Source: a virus. From it: a stretch of DNA of 37,645 nucleotides. The position numbers and the translations under genes are program-made. Location: positions 1-37,645 of the IMG/VR virus record IMGVR_UViG_3300034061_001837. One strand, written 5' to 3'. Of the stretch, positions 13,862-21,684 are shown piece after piece. Under the pieces are notes generated by a model. That model saw nothing but the letters and a program-made list of their open reading frames with translations, was not told the origin of the DNA and did not search any database. Numbering within the stretch: the stretch's first letter is position 1; each line of letters starts with the position of its first letter.

Positions 13862-15295
13862 ATGCTAATATTAGGTATTAATGAAACCACTCATGACGCA
13901 TCAGTCTCTTTAATTAAAGACGGCGAGATACTTTTTGCAGGGCATGCAGAAAGATACAGTAAGAAAAAAAATGATTGGTTTACTAACAAGGAACTAATTA
14001 AAGATGCTCTGCAATACGGGTATCCAGATAAAATTGCATACTATGAAAAGCCTTTACTTAAGAAACTTAGAGTAAAGACTAAGGGTGGATTCGGTGGCGA
14101 CAGTCCTTGGTTTGAGTCTACAGAATTAGGGAATCTGCCAAGAAAGAACTTTGGACATCACTATTCTCATGCAGCAGCAGGGTACTATACAAGTTCATTT
14201 AATGATGCCTGTATTGTGGTACTTGATGCAATTGGTGAATTCAATACCTCAACAATATGGGTTGGTGAAGGTGACAAGGTTAAACTTAAATATAAGCAAA
14301 ACTATCCAGTTAGTTTTGGATTATTCTATTCAGCCTTCACTCAATTAATTGGTCTTATGCCAAATCAAGAAGAATATATTATGATGGGTATGGCAGCCTA
14401 TGGTGACTGGAAGAAACATTATCTAAAAGTTAATAAATATTTTGAGTCAACATCACACCAAAAATATAACTTTCACAAGGGTATTCATGATTGGGGAGTT
14501 ATAGAAAATGATCAGGACAGGTTTGACATTGCAGCAGCAGTTCAATATGTTTATGAAAGAAGACTGTTAGAGTTTATGTCGTATGCTAAGTCAATTACTG
14601 GTAAGAACAACTTAGTATTTATGGGTGGTTGTGCCCTTAACTCTTCAGCAAACACATCTCTATGGAATATTTTTGATATGATTTGGATTATGCCTAACCC
14701 AGGAGACGCTGGTAGTTCTTTGGGTGCAGCAGCAGCCTTGTACGGAAAGCACCTTGACTGGAAGACTCCATATCTTGGCTATGATCTTGGAGGAGAGTAT
14801 CCTGTTCAGCAAATTGTGGACGGTATACTAAAAGATGGAATCGTAGCAGTAGCAACAGGAAGAGCAGAGTACGGACCAAGAGCACTAGGAAATAGAAGTA
14901 TCCTTGCAGACCCAAGAGATCCACTAATTAAAGACAAAGTTAATTTAATTAAACAGAGAGAACTCTTTAGACCATTTGCTCCAGTAGTTATGGAAGAGTG
15001 TGCCTCTAAATGGTTTGATATGGACTTTACAAGCCCATATATGCAGTATACGGTCAAGTGCCTTCAGCCTGAGAAGATACCTTCTGTTGTCCATGCAGAT
15101 GGAACATCAAGAGTTCAGACTGTAAATAAAAATCAGCACCGTGGGCTCTGGAGAGCAATCAATAAATTTTATCTTGAAACTGGTGTGCCAGTCTTACTAA
15201 ACACTAGTCTTAATATAAAAGGTCAACCACTTCTTAATGATGAAATTGATATTATTAAGTGGGAAAAGGAATACAATTTCAAGATCTGTAGGTAG
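13862..15295 (+). CDS. NodU/CmcH-family carbamoyltransferase
   Basis: A 477-residue enzyme with the two-domain layout of O-carbamoyltransferases. The N-terminal Kae1-like ATPase part has GINETTHDAS (5-14) and the metal-binding GHHYSHAAAG (98-107), later MGGCALNS and NPGDAGSSLGAA. The C-terminal YrdC-like part has GRAEYGPRALGNRSIL, RPFAPVV and VLLNTSLNIKGQP. Such enzymes move a carbamoyl group from carbamoyl phosphate via carbamoyl-AMP to a hydroxyl on a sugar, nodulation factor or antibiotic. It is somewhat shorter than NodU (about 550-600), ending soon after the NTS motif. A GGAGA site precedes ATG. Surface-sugar or nucleotide decoration is the likely use. Confidence 0.85.
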   Translation: MLILGINETTHDASVSLIKDGEILFAGHAERYSKKKNDWFTNKELIKDALQYGYPDKIAYYEKPLLKKLRVKTKGGFGGDSPWFESTELGNLPRKNFGHHYSHAAAGYYTSSFNDACIVVLDAIGEFNTSTIWVGEGDKVKLKYKQNYPVSFGLFYSAFTQLIGLMPNQEEYIMMGMAAYGDWKKHYLKVNKYFESTSHQKYNFHKGIHDWGVIENDQDRFDIAAAVQYVYERRLLEFMSYAKSITGKNNLVFMGGCALNSSANTSLWNIFDMIWIMPNPGDAGSSLGAAAALYGKHLDWKTPYLGYDLGGEYPVQQIVDGILKDGIVAVATGRAEYGPRALGNRSILADPRDPLIKDKVNLIKQRELFRPFAPVVMEECASKWFDMDFTSPYMQYTVKCLQPEKIPSVVHADGTSRVQTVNKNQHRGLWRAINKFYLETGVPVLLNTSLNIKGQPLLNDEIDIIKWEKEYNFKICR

Positions 15296-15305
15296 GTGCT
15301 ATAAT
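15277..15305 (+). promoter_or_regulatory. Promoter of the endolysin gene
   Basis: TTTCAA (15277-15282), a 17-base spacer, and an extended TGC-TATAAT (15300-15305) overlapping the end of the carbamoyltransferase gene. It gives a short leader with AAGGAGG before ATG 15332. Confidence 0.6.
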
Positions 15306-15331
15306 AGTATAAGAGAAAAAGGAGGCCACAC

Positions 15332-15985
15332 ATGGCAGCAAAAGGTAGTCTAGAAGCAATCATAGAGATTGCAAAGAAAGAAGTGGGCACAATCGAAGGC
15401 CCAAAGGATAATGAAACAAAGTACGGTGCATGGATCAAGGTAAACTTTCAACCATGGTGCCAGTCATTTGTTTCTTGGTGTGCATTTACTTCGGGAGTAA
15501 AATCATTCCCTAAGTCTGCATCAACAGTCCAAGCAGCAGATTGGTTTAAGAAGAATGAACGTTGGTCAGATGCTCGTAATGATGATCCAACTCCAGGAGA
15601 CTGGATTTATTTTGATTTCCCAGATGACGGTGTAAATCGTATTTCGCATGTTGGTCTTTGCATTAAGAACAATGGCGATGGAACTATTCAGGTTATTGAA
15701 GGAAACACTTCAGGAACTGCAAAGGGAGACCAGCGCAACGGCGGAATGTGCGTAGAGAAGACTCGTGCATATGTAAAGAATAACAAGAAGAAGTTAGTGA
15801 ATGCTGTAGTTGGTTGGGGTCGTCCAGTATACACTGGCGAAGAAAATGCTCCATTACTAAACAAGGTGGCAGCAACCGCAACAACACCAGCAAAGGCCAC
15901 ATCAGCAGATGCTGCGAAGAAGTCTGCAAAGCCTACTACAAAGAAGTCTTCTGGTGGCGGAGGAAAGGGTAGTGTGGCCCTATAA
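15332..15985 (+). CDS. CHAP-domain endolysin
   Basis: 217 residues. The CHAP Cys-His pair is visible: C43 in QPWCQSFVSWC and H106 in RISHVGLC, with a polar third residue in VIEGNTS (123-127). CHAP enzymes cleave peptidoglycan as amidases or endopeptidases. There is no signal peptide, so release should depend on a holin; candidates lie at 10703-11196 and 24149. The C-terminal 50 residues are a Lys/Ala/Thr-rich linker ending in KKSSGGGGKGS, a tail also found on the membrane protein at 24149. A strong AAGGAGG site and its own promoter suggest high late expression. Confidence 0.85.
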   Translation: MAAKGSLEAIIEIAKKEVGTIEGPKDNETKYGAWIKVNFQPWCQSFVSWCAFTSGVKSFPKSASTVQAADWFKKNERWSDARNDDPTPGDWIYFDFPDDGVNRISHVGLCIKNNGDGTIQVIEGNTSGTAKGDQRNGGMCVEKTRAYVKNNKKKLVNAVVGWGRPVYTGEENAPLLNKVAATATTPAKATSADAAKKSAKPTTKKSSGGGGKGSVAL

Positions 15986-16185
15986 TGGAATCAACCAAAA
16001 GAACACTACTTAAGACAGCAAGTTGGGAAACATTTCATCTTGTTGGTGTCGCTGGAGTAATATATCTGTTTACTGGTGAGTGGGAGTATGCAAGTCTTGG
16101 TGCTCTCATTTATATTGGATGGGAAGCACTTGGCTATTTCTTGCATGAAAGAGTATGGGTTAAGTTTGGAAAGAGTGTAAAATAA
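15985..16185 (+). CDS. DUF2061 membrane protein (66 aa)
   Basis: Start codon overlaps the endolysin stop (TAATG). The sequence follows the DUF2061 pattern: R-T-L-L-K-T-x-S-W near the start, two hydrophobic segments, and a C-terminal Y-F-L-H-E-R-V-W. A paralogue lies at 19434. The function of the family is unknown. Its coupling to the endolysin hints at a role at the membrane during lysis. Confidence 0.75.
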   Translation: MESTKRTLLKTASWETFHLVGVAGVIYLFTGEWEYASLGALIYIGWEALGYFLHERVWVKFGKSVK

Positions 16186-16295
16186 TGCGTATTAAAATAA
16201 TTAGAGCAGTGGTTAAACTACTTGGTTATGAGTGGGGTGGAGATAAACTCAATGCTCCTATCTGGACTGTAAAAGAAAAGAAAAACAAGAAGTAG
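16185..16295 (+). CDS. Micro-protein (36 aa)
   Basis: TAATG overlap with the upstream gene. Basic, one short hydrophobic stretch at the N-terminus (IKIIRAVVKLLG), then a W-rich middle and a KEKKNKK end. It stops two bases before the next ATG. No family; coding supported by tight packing only. Confidence 0.5.
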   Translation: MRIKIIRAVVKLLGYEWGGDKLNAPIWTVKEKKNKK

Positions 16296-16297
16296 TT

Positions 16298-16912
16298 ATG
16301 ACAACACAGGTGTCTCTAACAAAGCCAACATATTTGGCGGGTGGATCAGTTGCAGTATATGAAAATGCTTGGGAAGATGGATATACAACAATTAATGACA
16401 TCATTAAAATGACAAAAGATATTTCATTAAATGTAAAATTTTTTCCTTCACAGACAAACGCTGATCCTCTGAACACTCGTGAACAATCAATACGAACTAG
16501 CCATAGTCTATCAATAAGTCGATATGCAATTTTTAACAAAAAAATGCAATCTATTAATGATAAATGCTATAGTTTAATTTCTTCAGCAGTTGAGAACTAC
16601 AAAGAAATTTTTAAAATAGAGCAAGAAATAAAGAATACAGAGCCATACACCCTTTTAAGATATTCTGGTGGAGAACAGTACGGCTTTCACTATGATGGTG
16701 GAACGGGCAGCAAAAGAAGTATCTCTGTTTTAATATACTTAAATGATGATTACGAAGGCGGAGAAATTGAGTTTCCAAACTTTAATTTAAAAATTAAACC
16801 AAAGGCAGGAACGCTAATGTTATTCCCATCAAACTATGCATATGGCCACATTGCTCATCCAGTAACTTCTGGAACAAAGTATGTTGTAGTGACATGGCTA
16901 CACGATAGGTAA
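16298..16912 (+). CDS. Prolyl-4-hydroxylase-like 2OG-Fe(II) oxygenase
   Basis: 204 residues with the full set of motifs: H131-x-D133 (FHYDGG), a SVLIYLNDDYEGGEIEF strand block (143-159), IKPKAGTLMLFPS, distal His in GHIAHPV (H187) and a 2OG-binding basic residue K194 (Lys instead of Arg) in TKYVVVTW. This is the compact P4H form that hydroxylates free or peptide proline in known members. The N-terminal 110 residues are variable. Start codon two bases after the upstream stop. Confidence 0.85.
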   Translation: MTTQVSLTKPTYLAGGSVAVYENAWEDGYTTINDIIKMTKDISLNVKFFPSQTNADPLNTREQSIRTSHSLSISRYAIFNKKMQSINDKCYSLISSAVENYKEIFKIEQEIKNTEPYTLLRYSGGEQYGFHYDGGTGSKRSISVLIYLNDDYEGGEIEFPNFNLKIKPKAGTLMLFPSNYAYGHIAHPVTSGTKYVVVTWLHDR

Positions 16913-16916
16913 ATAA

Positions 16917-17102
16917 ATGGCAATATATGAATATGACTGTATGTCTTGTGCAAAAAGATATACAAAAGAAAGATCAATAAAGGACTCTGACCCAGGATAT
17001 AGTTGTTTAGTCTGTAATTCTTCGTTAGTTCGTGTATACTCTAGTGTTGGAGCAGTATTTAATGGAAGTGGATTTTATTCCACAGAAAATAGGAAAAAAT
17101 GA
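16917..17102 (+). CDS. FmdB-type zinc-ribbon protein
   Basis: 61 residues with the FmdB pattern: M-x-I-Y-E-Y-D-C-M-S-C at the start, a second C-L-V-C pair, and the terminal F-N-G-S-G-F-Y motif. The four cysteines form one zinc ribbon. Members are annotated as putative regulators, mostly on resemblance; real function unknown. Its stop overlaps the ATG of the next gene. Confidence 0.75.
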   Translation: MAIYEYDCMSCAKRYTKERSIKDSDPGYSCLVCNSSLVRVYSSVGAVFNGSGFYSTENRKK

Positions 17103-17713
17103 TAACAAGTATTCCAGAAGGACAAATATGTCAAGCGTTTGATCCAAGAATGATTAAAGATGAAAAAGCACTCAAAATGCACAATACAAATGAGCAGCCA
17201 AACACCTCCTGTTTAGCACCAGCATACGTTTATGTAGAAGGAAAACATGGGAAAAAATTCTTGTGTGACGGTCACTACTATTATGAGTTATACATGAATA
17301 GAATTTGTTATTCAGCCCCAAATCATTCTGTGAGAGAAATTTCACAATTTATAATAGATGAAACAGAAAGAGTTAAAGAAACTTTTGCAAAAAATGTAAC
17401 AAGTACAGAAACATTTGGTCACGAATGCTCTCTCACTAATTATTTTAACTTAGGTGGTAGCGGTTGCACTGCTGATGCTTTGGTAAAAGTAAACCCTATC
17501 AGGGTTCCTGTTGGGAAAATAAACTTTACCTCAACAGTAGACAGAGAAAATCTTTCAGCAGATATTTTTTATTGTAACTTTCATTATAGAAGAACTTATT
17601 ATAGATACGTAAGTAATGGTCTTGTGTTTGAAGATTATCATAAAGTGTTAGACGAAAGATATAGAATGACCATGACACTTGCTGAAGAGGCAGCAAGACT
17701 TAAATACGTATAA
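17099..17713 (+). CDS. Duplicated-module zinc-binding protein, copy A
   Basis: 204 residues, closely related to the next gene. It contains two similar modules. Each has a Cys, an A-x-V/A-x-V strand, then F-L/Y-C-x2-H followed by a tyrosine-rich helix and an E-x-x-x-V/M end: module 1 at about 38-95 (TSCLAPAYVYVEG, FLCDGHYY), module 2 at about 120-195 (CTADALVKV, FYCNFHY). The same pattern in single form is the DUF7455-type protein at 18380. Zinc binding is likely. Function unknown. Confidence 0.65.
   Translation: MITSIPEGQICQAFDPRMIKDEKALKMHNTNEQPNTSCLAPAYVYVEGKHGKKFLCDGHYYYELYMNRICYSAPNHSVREISQFIIDETERVKETFAKNVTSTETFGHECSLTNYFNLGGSGCTADALVKVNPIRVPVGKINFTSTVDRENLSADIFYCNFHYRRTYYRYVSNGLVFEDYHKVLDERYRMTMTLAEEAARLKYV
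17365..17412 (+). repeat. 48-bp direct repeat, copy 1
   Basis: Identical to 17990-18037. It encodes the ERVKETFAKNVTSTET segment linking the two modules in each paralogue. Flanking sequence has diverged much more. Confidence 0.9.
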
Positions 17714-17723
17714 AGAAAATAAA

Positions 17724-18296
17724 ATGATAACAAGTATTCCAGAAGGGCAGATCTGTCAAGCATTTGATCCAATGATGATAATGCCAGAAAAAACATCACA
17801 CATTACAAAATTTTTAAAAAAGCCTAGCACATCTTGTGTCGCTCCAGCATATGTATACATTGAAGGAACACACGGAAATAAGTTTCTATGTGATTATCAT
17901 TATCATTATGAAAAATTTAATGGAAACTATATTGACTATAGTGAGAATGGATTAATTGATAAAAGAGAGATAGTCCTTATTGATGAAAGAGAAAGAGTTA
18001 AAGAAACTTTTGCAAAAAATGTAACAAGTACAGAAACCACAGGGAAAACCTGTTTCCTAGGAAGCGATAGCGGAAGAACAACTAATACATCAAATAACTG
18101 TATTGCAGAAGCACTTGTTAAAGCAACAGACAAGAATGGCAATCCTGTGTTTTTTTGTAATTTTCATTTTAGAAAAATTTATTACAGGTATGCCAGCAAT
18201 GGCGAAAACTATGAAGATTTTTATGAGATTCTAGATGAAAGATACAGAATGACCAGCACAATTATTGAAGAATCCCTAAACCTAAAGTGCATATAG
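17724..18296 (+). CDS. Duplicated-module zinc-binding protein, copy B
   Basis: 190 residues. Start placed at ATG 17724, where the sequence resumes the same MITSIPEGQICQAFDP opening as copy A. It has the same two modules (TSCVAPAYVYIEG with FLCDYHYHYE; NCIAEALVKA with FFCNFHFRK). The shared start region and an identical 48-base internal block show a tandem gene duplication followed by divergence. Function unknown. Confidence 0.65.
   Translation: MITSIPEGQICQAFDPMMIMPEKTSHITKFLKKPSTSCVAPAYVYIEGTHGNKFLCDYHYHYEKFNGNYIDYSENGLIDKREIVLIDERERVKETFAKNVTSTETTGKTCFLGSDSGRTTNTSNNCIAEALVKATDKNGNPVFFCNFHFRKIYYRYASNGENYEDFYEILDERYRMTSTIIEESLNLKCI
17990..18037 (+). repeat. 48-bp direct repeat, copy 2
   Basis: Identical to 17365-17412; lies in the inter-module linker of the second paralogue. 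Confidence 0.9.
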
Positions 18297-18299
18297 CCT

Positions 18300-18328
18300 T
18301 TGACAAATTGCCTAATCTGGTGTATAAT
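18300..18328 (+). promoter_or_regulatory. Consensus sigma-70-type promoter
   Basis: TTGACA (18300-18305), a 17-base spacer and TATAAT (18323-18328), both boxes perfect. Transcription would start near 18335, leaving a leader of about 45 bases with an AGGAG site before ATG 18380. This is the strongest canonical promoter in the window. Confidence 0.85.
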
Positions 18329-18379
18329 TAAAGATGTAGTAAAATTTTATTCAACTATCAATCAAAATAGGAGTACAAT

Positions 18380-18622
18380 ATGTTTACAATGATTAAGGAT
18401 GAAGTAAAGCAAGAGTGGCAACTATCCCCAAAAGATCGCTGCGACAGATGCAACGCAGAAGCCCTGGTCCAGGTTACTGGAATAAGTGGAGATCTGTTAT
18501 TCTGTGGACACCACTACAACAAGATCATGGCTATCCCAGATGGATACAACAGCATGATGGCTTTTATGATTAGTATTGTTGATGAACGGGAAAAGTTAGA
18601 CAAGGACAGGCTAAAAGACTAA
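18380..18622 (+). CDS. DUF7455-like zinc-binding protein (80 aa)
   Basis: The core DRCDRCNAEALVQVTGISGD followed by LLFCGHHYNKI is the actinobacterial DUF7455 pattern: C-x2-C, a short beta-hairpin, C-x2-H, then a helix. It is a single-module relative of the two tandem paralogues just upstream. It is driven by a consensus promoter and followed after one base by the kinase/nucleotidylyltransferase gene. The family is common in actinobacteria and their phages, function unknown. Confidence 0.75.
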   Translation: MFTMIKDEVKQEWQLSPKDRCDRCNAEALVQVTGISGDLLFCGHHYNKIMAIPDGYNSMMAFMISIVDEREKLDKDRLKD

Positions 18623-18623
18623 A

Positions 18624-19385
18624 ATGATTATTCAAATTATTGGACTACCTGGTTCTGGCAAAACAGAACTAGCAAAGTCACTAAAAGAACGCATTAACGC
18701 TATTCATCTTAATGCAGATGAGGTTCGTGCAACAGTTAATTCAGACCTTGGGTTTACACCAGAGGATCGAATTGAGCAAGCACGACGCATGGGAGAAATG
18801 GCAAGACTCATATCCAAGCAAGGCGTTGCTCCAGTAATCGTTGACTTTGTATGTCCTACAGATTTAACTCGTGCAGCATTTGGGAAGCCAGACATCTTGG
18901 TATTCATGGATACAATTGCTGAGGGTAGATTTGAAGATACGAATAAAATGTTTGAACGACCAACCAATGCAGATGTTTCTTTCATTAGTCACAACTTAGA
19001 TGCAGAAGCAAAGGCATCTCACATCATTGATAAGTTTAGTCTTCATGATTGGTCTGCACCTACAACTCTCATGCTGGGTAGGTATCAGCCTTGGCACGAA
19101 GGTCACCACGCCCTTTACAAAGAGGCTGGTAGGAGAACTGAGCAAGTGCTTCTTGGAGTCCGTAATACCTACAACACAAGTGAGAAAGATCCACTTAAGT
19201 TTGATCAGGTAAAAGAGTATATTGCCAAAGATGAATTTATGGATGGTGCATTAGTATTAAGACTACCTAACATTACTAACATTGTATATGGCAGAGATGT
19301 CGGATATAAGATTGAACAAGTAGATTTGGGGGCAGACATTCATGCTATATCGGCTACGCAAAAACGTAAAGAGATGGGTATCTAA
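18624..19385 (+). CDS. P-loop kinase / nucleotidylyltransferase fusion
   Basis: 253 residues in two domains. The N-terminal half is an APS-kinase-like P-loop kinase: Walker A GLPGSGKT (7-14), a NADEVR motif (30-35) and IVDFVCPT. The C-terminal half is a cytidylyltransferase-fold domain: GRYQPWHEGHH (152-162) with the H-x-G-H signature and ISATQKRKE near the end, as in NMN adenylyltransferases. NadR has related parts in the opposite order. Possible products are NAD, an activated nucleotide or PAPS; a sulfotransferase on the minus strand would need PAPS. Substrates cannot be told from sequence. Confidence 0.75.
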   Translation: MIIQIIGLPGSGKTELAKSLKERINAIHLNADEVRATVNSDLGFTPEDRIEQARRMGEMARLISKQGVAPVIVDFVCPTDLTRAAFGKPDILVFMDTIAEGRFEDTNKMFERPTNADVSFISHNLDAEAKASHIIDKFSLHDWSAPTTLMLGRYQPWHEGHHALYKEAGRRTEQVLLGVRNTYNTSEKDPLKFDQVKEYIAKDEFMDGALVLRLPNITNIVYGRDVGYKIEQVDLGADIHAISATQKRKEMGI

Positions 19386-19433
19386 GGTTTGGAACATAAT
19401 CAGTAAAGGTCCTAAAAATATGGAGTGGCCAGC

Positions 19434-19637
19434 ATGAATGTATCTAAACAAAGATCAGCACTAAAGGCTATTACCTGGCGTATAATTGGAACAGCAGATA
19501 CATTTGCTATTGCTTGGCTTATAACCAAAGAGCCAGTTACAGCAGGCGCAATCGCAAGTTTCGAGGTAGTTACAAAAACAATCCTTTATTACTTCCATGA
19601 GCGTGGTTGGAATAAAGTTAAATGGGGGAGAAAATAA
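19434..19637 (+). CDS. DUF2061 membrane protein (67 aa), second copy
   Basis: Start at ATG 19434, with GGAG eight bases upstream, preferred to GTG 19425. Pattern: Q-R-S-A-L-K-A-I-T-W-R, hydrophobic segments, and Y-Y-F-H-E-R-G-W near the end. Related to the protein at 15985. Stop overlaps the nuclease start (TAATG). Function of the family unknown. Confidence 0.75.
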   Translation: MNVSKQRSALKAITWRIIGTADTFAIAWLITKEPVTAGAIASFEVVTKTILYYFHERGWNKVKWGRK

Positions 19638-20044
19638 TGTTTGAATATTATGTAAAGAAAGTAACAAAGGTCGTTGATGGAGATACCATTGATGTCGATA
19701 TTGATTTAGGGTTTGACATTTCTTTTAGTTCAAGAGTCAGACTGGCTGGAATTGATACACCTGAGTCTCGTACAGCAGACAAGGCTGAAAAGGCTTTAGG
19801 GCTGGAAGCAAAGGCTTATTTGAAGGCTGCCATTGAGAGTGCTAAGTCTGTAGTTATTAAGACAGAGAAGATGAACTCGTCTGAAAAGTTTGGTCGTATT
19901 CTTGGTTGGGTTTATCTTGATGGAGACACCGTTTCTATTAATGATAAGATGATCAATGATGGACATGCTTGGGGATACATGGGAGAAACAAAGGTCAAAG
20001 ATTTTGACGCTTTGAAGAAGGCCAGAGCAAAGTCTGGAAAGTGA
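19637..20044 (+). CDS. Staphylococcal-nuclease-like thermonuclease
   Basis: Start at ATG 19637 after a GGGGGAG site. The 135-residue protein shows the family's active site at nearly the same numbers as the staphylococcal enzyme: D21, R35, D40 and E43 in VRLAGIDTPES, and R87 in KFGRILGWVYL. No signal peptide, so it would act inside the cell, for example on host DNA or RNA, or be released at lysis. Stop overlaps the next start. Confidence 0.88.
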   Translation: MFEYYVKKVTKVVDGDTIDVDIDLGFDISFSSRVRLAGIDTPESRTADKAEKALGLEAKAYLKAAIESAKSVVIKTEKMNSSEKFGRILGWVYLDGDTVSINDKMINDGHAWGYMGETKVKDFDALKKARAKSGK

Positions 20045-20610
20045 TGACAGATTTTAAAATAAATGTAGTAGAAAATTTTATAACTTTAGAAGATGCCGAC
20101 ACACTTGTAAGTTATATAAAAAATAACTGTTTAGATAAAAACAAATTTTATGTACCCCTAAGACATAGAATTGAGAATAAGGTAAGGTATGAGTCACACA
20201 TACCAGAACGAAACACATTCTCAGATCACTCAGAAGTACTACATTTATTAAAAAAATACTCTGATAAATTTTTACTAGAGTGTAATCTTTTTTTTAAAGA
20301 TAGTGAAGAGATATACCTAGCATCACTTTTTATGCTAATGTTGGGACCAGAAAGCATTCTTACGGAGCATGCAGACAACCATAAGGGGGCAGAGCATTTA
20401 TTTAGAAGCGGGATTATTTATTTAAATGAAGATTTTGATGGAGGATATTTAAATTTTCCACATAGAAATCTTACAATTAAGCCAAAAAGGTTAAGTCTTG
20501 TTATTTTTGAGTCTACAGAGGTACACAAGATCACTGAGGTTTTATCTGGTGTAAGAATGTCAATGCCTATTTGGGCAACGAACATAAAAGAAAAAGAAAT
20601 ATCCTATTAA
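20044..20610 (+). CDS. 2OG-Fe(II) oxygenase, prolyl-hydroxylase-like
   Basis: ATG 20044 overlaps the nuclease stop. 188 residues with H109-x-D111 (TEHADNH), GIIYLNEDFDGGYLNFP, LTIKPKRLSLVIF, distal H161 (EVHKITEV) and R171 (GVRMSMPIW). All iron and 2OG ligands are present. Substrate unknown. Confidence 0.82.
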   Translation: MTDFKINVVENFITLEDADTLVSYIKNNCLDKNKFYVPLRHRIENKVRYESHIPERNTFSDHSEVLHLLKKYSDKFLLECNLFFKDSEEIYLASLFMLMLGPESILTEHADNHKGAEHLFRSGIIYLNEDFDGGYLNFPHRNLTIKPKRLSLVIFESTEVHKITEVLSGVRMSMPIWATNIKEKEISY

Positions 20611-20644
20611 GTTCAAAGAATGTCAAAGAGAGGTTGATTAAATA

Positions 20645-20866
20645 ATGAGCGCAAAAAGCGAGGCATTGGTAGAGCATTTAATTATGCAAGGGGCTATTGA
20701 GATGGCTGGTATTGATGACAAGGGAGAGATGCTTTATTCTATTACCGATAAACTTGAAGTAGTTAGTCCAGAACTATATTCAGAACTAACCGAACAATAT
20801 AAGCACCACATGTTTCAAATGATAAAACAAGGTCCTAAAGCCATGAACTGGAGACTAAGAGTTTAA
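20645..20866 (+). CDS. Hypothetical helical protein (73 aa)
   Basis: Preceded by GAGAGGTTGA. Predicted all-helical, no cysteines or membrane segment; contains EALVEHLIMQGAIEMAG and a LYSELTEQYKHHMFQMI helix. No family recognised. It stops just before a new promoter, so it probably ends the preceding operon. Confidence 0.55.
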   Translation: MSAKSEALVEHLIMQGAIEMAGIDDKGEMLYSITDKLEVVSPELYSELTEQYKHHMFQMIKQGPKAMNWRLRV

Positions 20867-20889
20867 ACAAATAGCGTTTATCAATTTGT

Positions 20890-20918
20890 TTTACATTCTG
20901 CGAGAAAAGTGATACAAT
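20890..20918 (+). promoter_or_regulatory. Promoter of the 20937 operon
   Basis: TTTACA (20890-20895), a 17-base spacer and TACAAT (20913-20918). Six bases after the -10 lies an in-frame TTG (20925), and GGGGG lies five bases before ATG 20937. Either a leaderless TTG or the ATG could be used; the ATG with its GGGGG site is preferred. Confidence 0.65.
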
Positions 20919-20936
20919 GGTTACTTGGGGGTATTT

Positions 20937-21350
20937 ATGAACAACTTGTACGGAGCATTGGCTTTAACTGTTCCTTTATTATTAATAATAGGATATGTAG
21001 TATTCTTTAAAAATAAAACAGTTTATGAGCCTATGATGACTCAGGCTATGATTCATAATCAATACTCTAAGCAAAAAAAATATATTGAAAAAATAAACAA
21101 AAAAAGTCAATCAAAAATTCGTCAAGAAAAAGAAAATGTTAAAGTAATTATTGTTGAAGATACTGCTTATTGGATAAAGGACAATGCTTTTTATACAGCA
21201 CCAATGGTAGATGACCTGATTAGCAAAGATTCTGCTGTACAAGTTGACACAAGCAACATGGATAGGGTACAATTAGACAAGATGTTGTTCATATTAGACA
21301 AACTAAGAGAAGGGATAAGCAATGATAGTAGGGGTGCAGGGAACGCCTAG
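20937..21350 (+). CDS. Membrane-anchored hypothetical protein (137 aa)
   Basis: One N-terminal hydrophobic segment (about 5-25, ALTVPLLLIIGYVVFF) anchors a long, Lys-rich helical region and a C-terminal domain predicted to face the cytoplasm. No family. Its end overlaps the SLOG-like gene by 29 bases, which indicates coupled translation. Confidence 0.55.
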   Translation: MNNLYGALALTVPLLLIIGYVVFFKNKTVYEPMMTQAMIHNQYSKQKKYIEKINKKSQSKIRQEKENVKVIIVEDTAYWIKDNAFYTAPMVDDLISKDSAVQVDTSNMDRVQLDKMLFILDKLREGISNDSRGAGNA

Positions 21351-21672
21351 TTTCAATAACTATAACATTTTTCTTAGAGCAATGGCAGTTGCCTTATCTG
21401 AACTAGAAGAAAGTGAAAAAGATTTTTACTTGTATACGGCTGGTCCAGGAAACATTAGCGCAATGGCATCTGAGTTTGTTAATCTTTCTGAAAGAGGAAT
21501 GAAGTCTAGAGGAAAGACTATCAAGTTATTCAGAGTTACACCTGAATGGATTGAAGAAAACATAGACAGTTTTAATCATTTTGCTTTTGTTTCTAATCCA
21601 AAAGAGCAGGCTTCTCGAATAGTAAATTTATCAAGATCAAAAAACATCAACACAAACGTATATAACTTCTAA
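21322..21672 (+). CDS. SLOG/Rossmann-like small protein, tentative
   Basis: 116 residues. The start IVGVQGTPSFNNYNIF and the middle FYLYTAGPGNISAMASEF resemble the first strand and the glycine-rich nucleotide-binding loop of SLOG (DprA/YspA-like) proteins, in which a G-x-x-G-x-x-x-x-A motif binds a nucleotide or nucleotide-derived signal. The fold call rests on two motifs. It overlaps the membrane-anchored protein and may work with it as a sensor, which is inference. Confidence 0.4.
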   Translation: MIVGVQGTPSFNNYNIFLRAMAVALSELEESEKDFYLYTAGPGNISAMASEFVNLSERGMKSRGKTIKLFRVTPEWIEENIDSFNHFAFVSNPKEQASRIVNLSRSKNINTNVYNF

Positions 21673-21684
21673 GGAGTACACACA

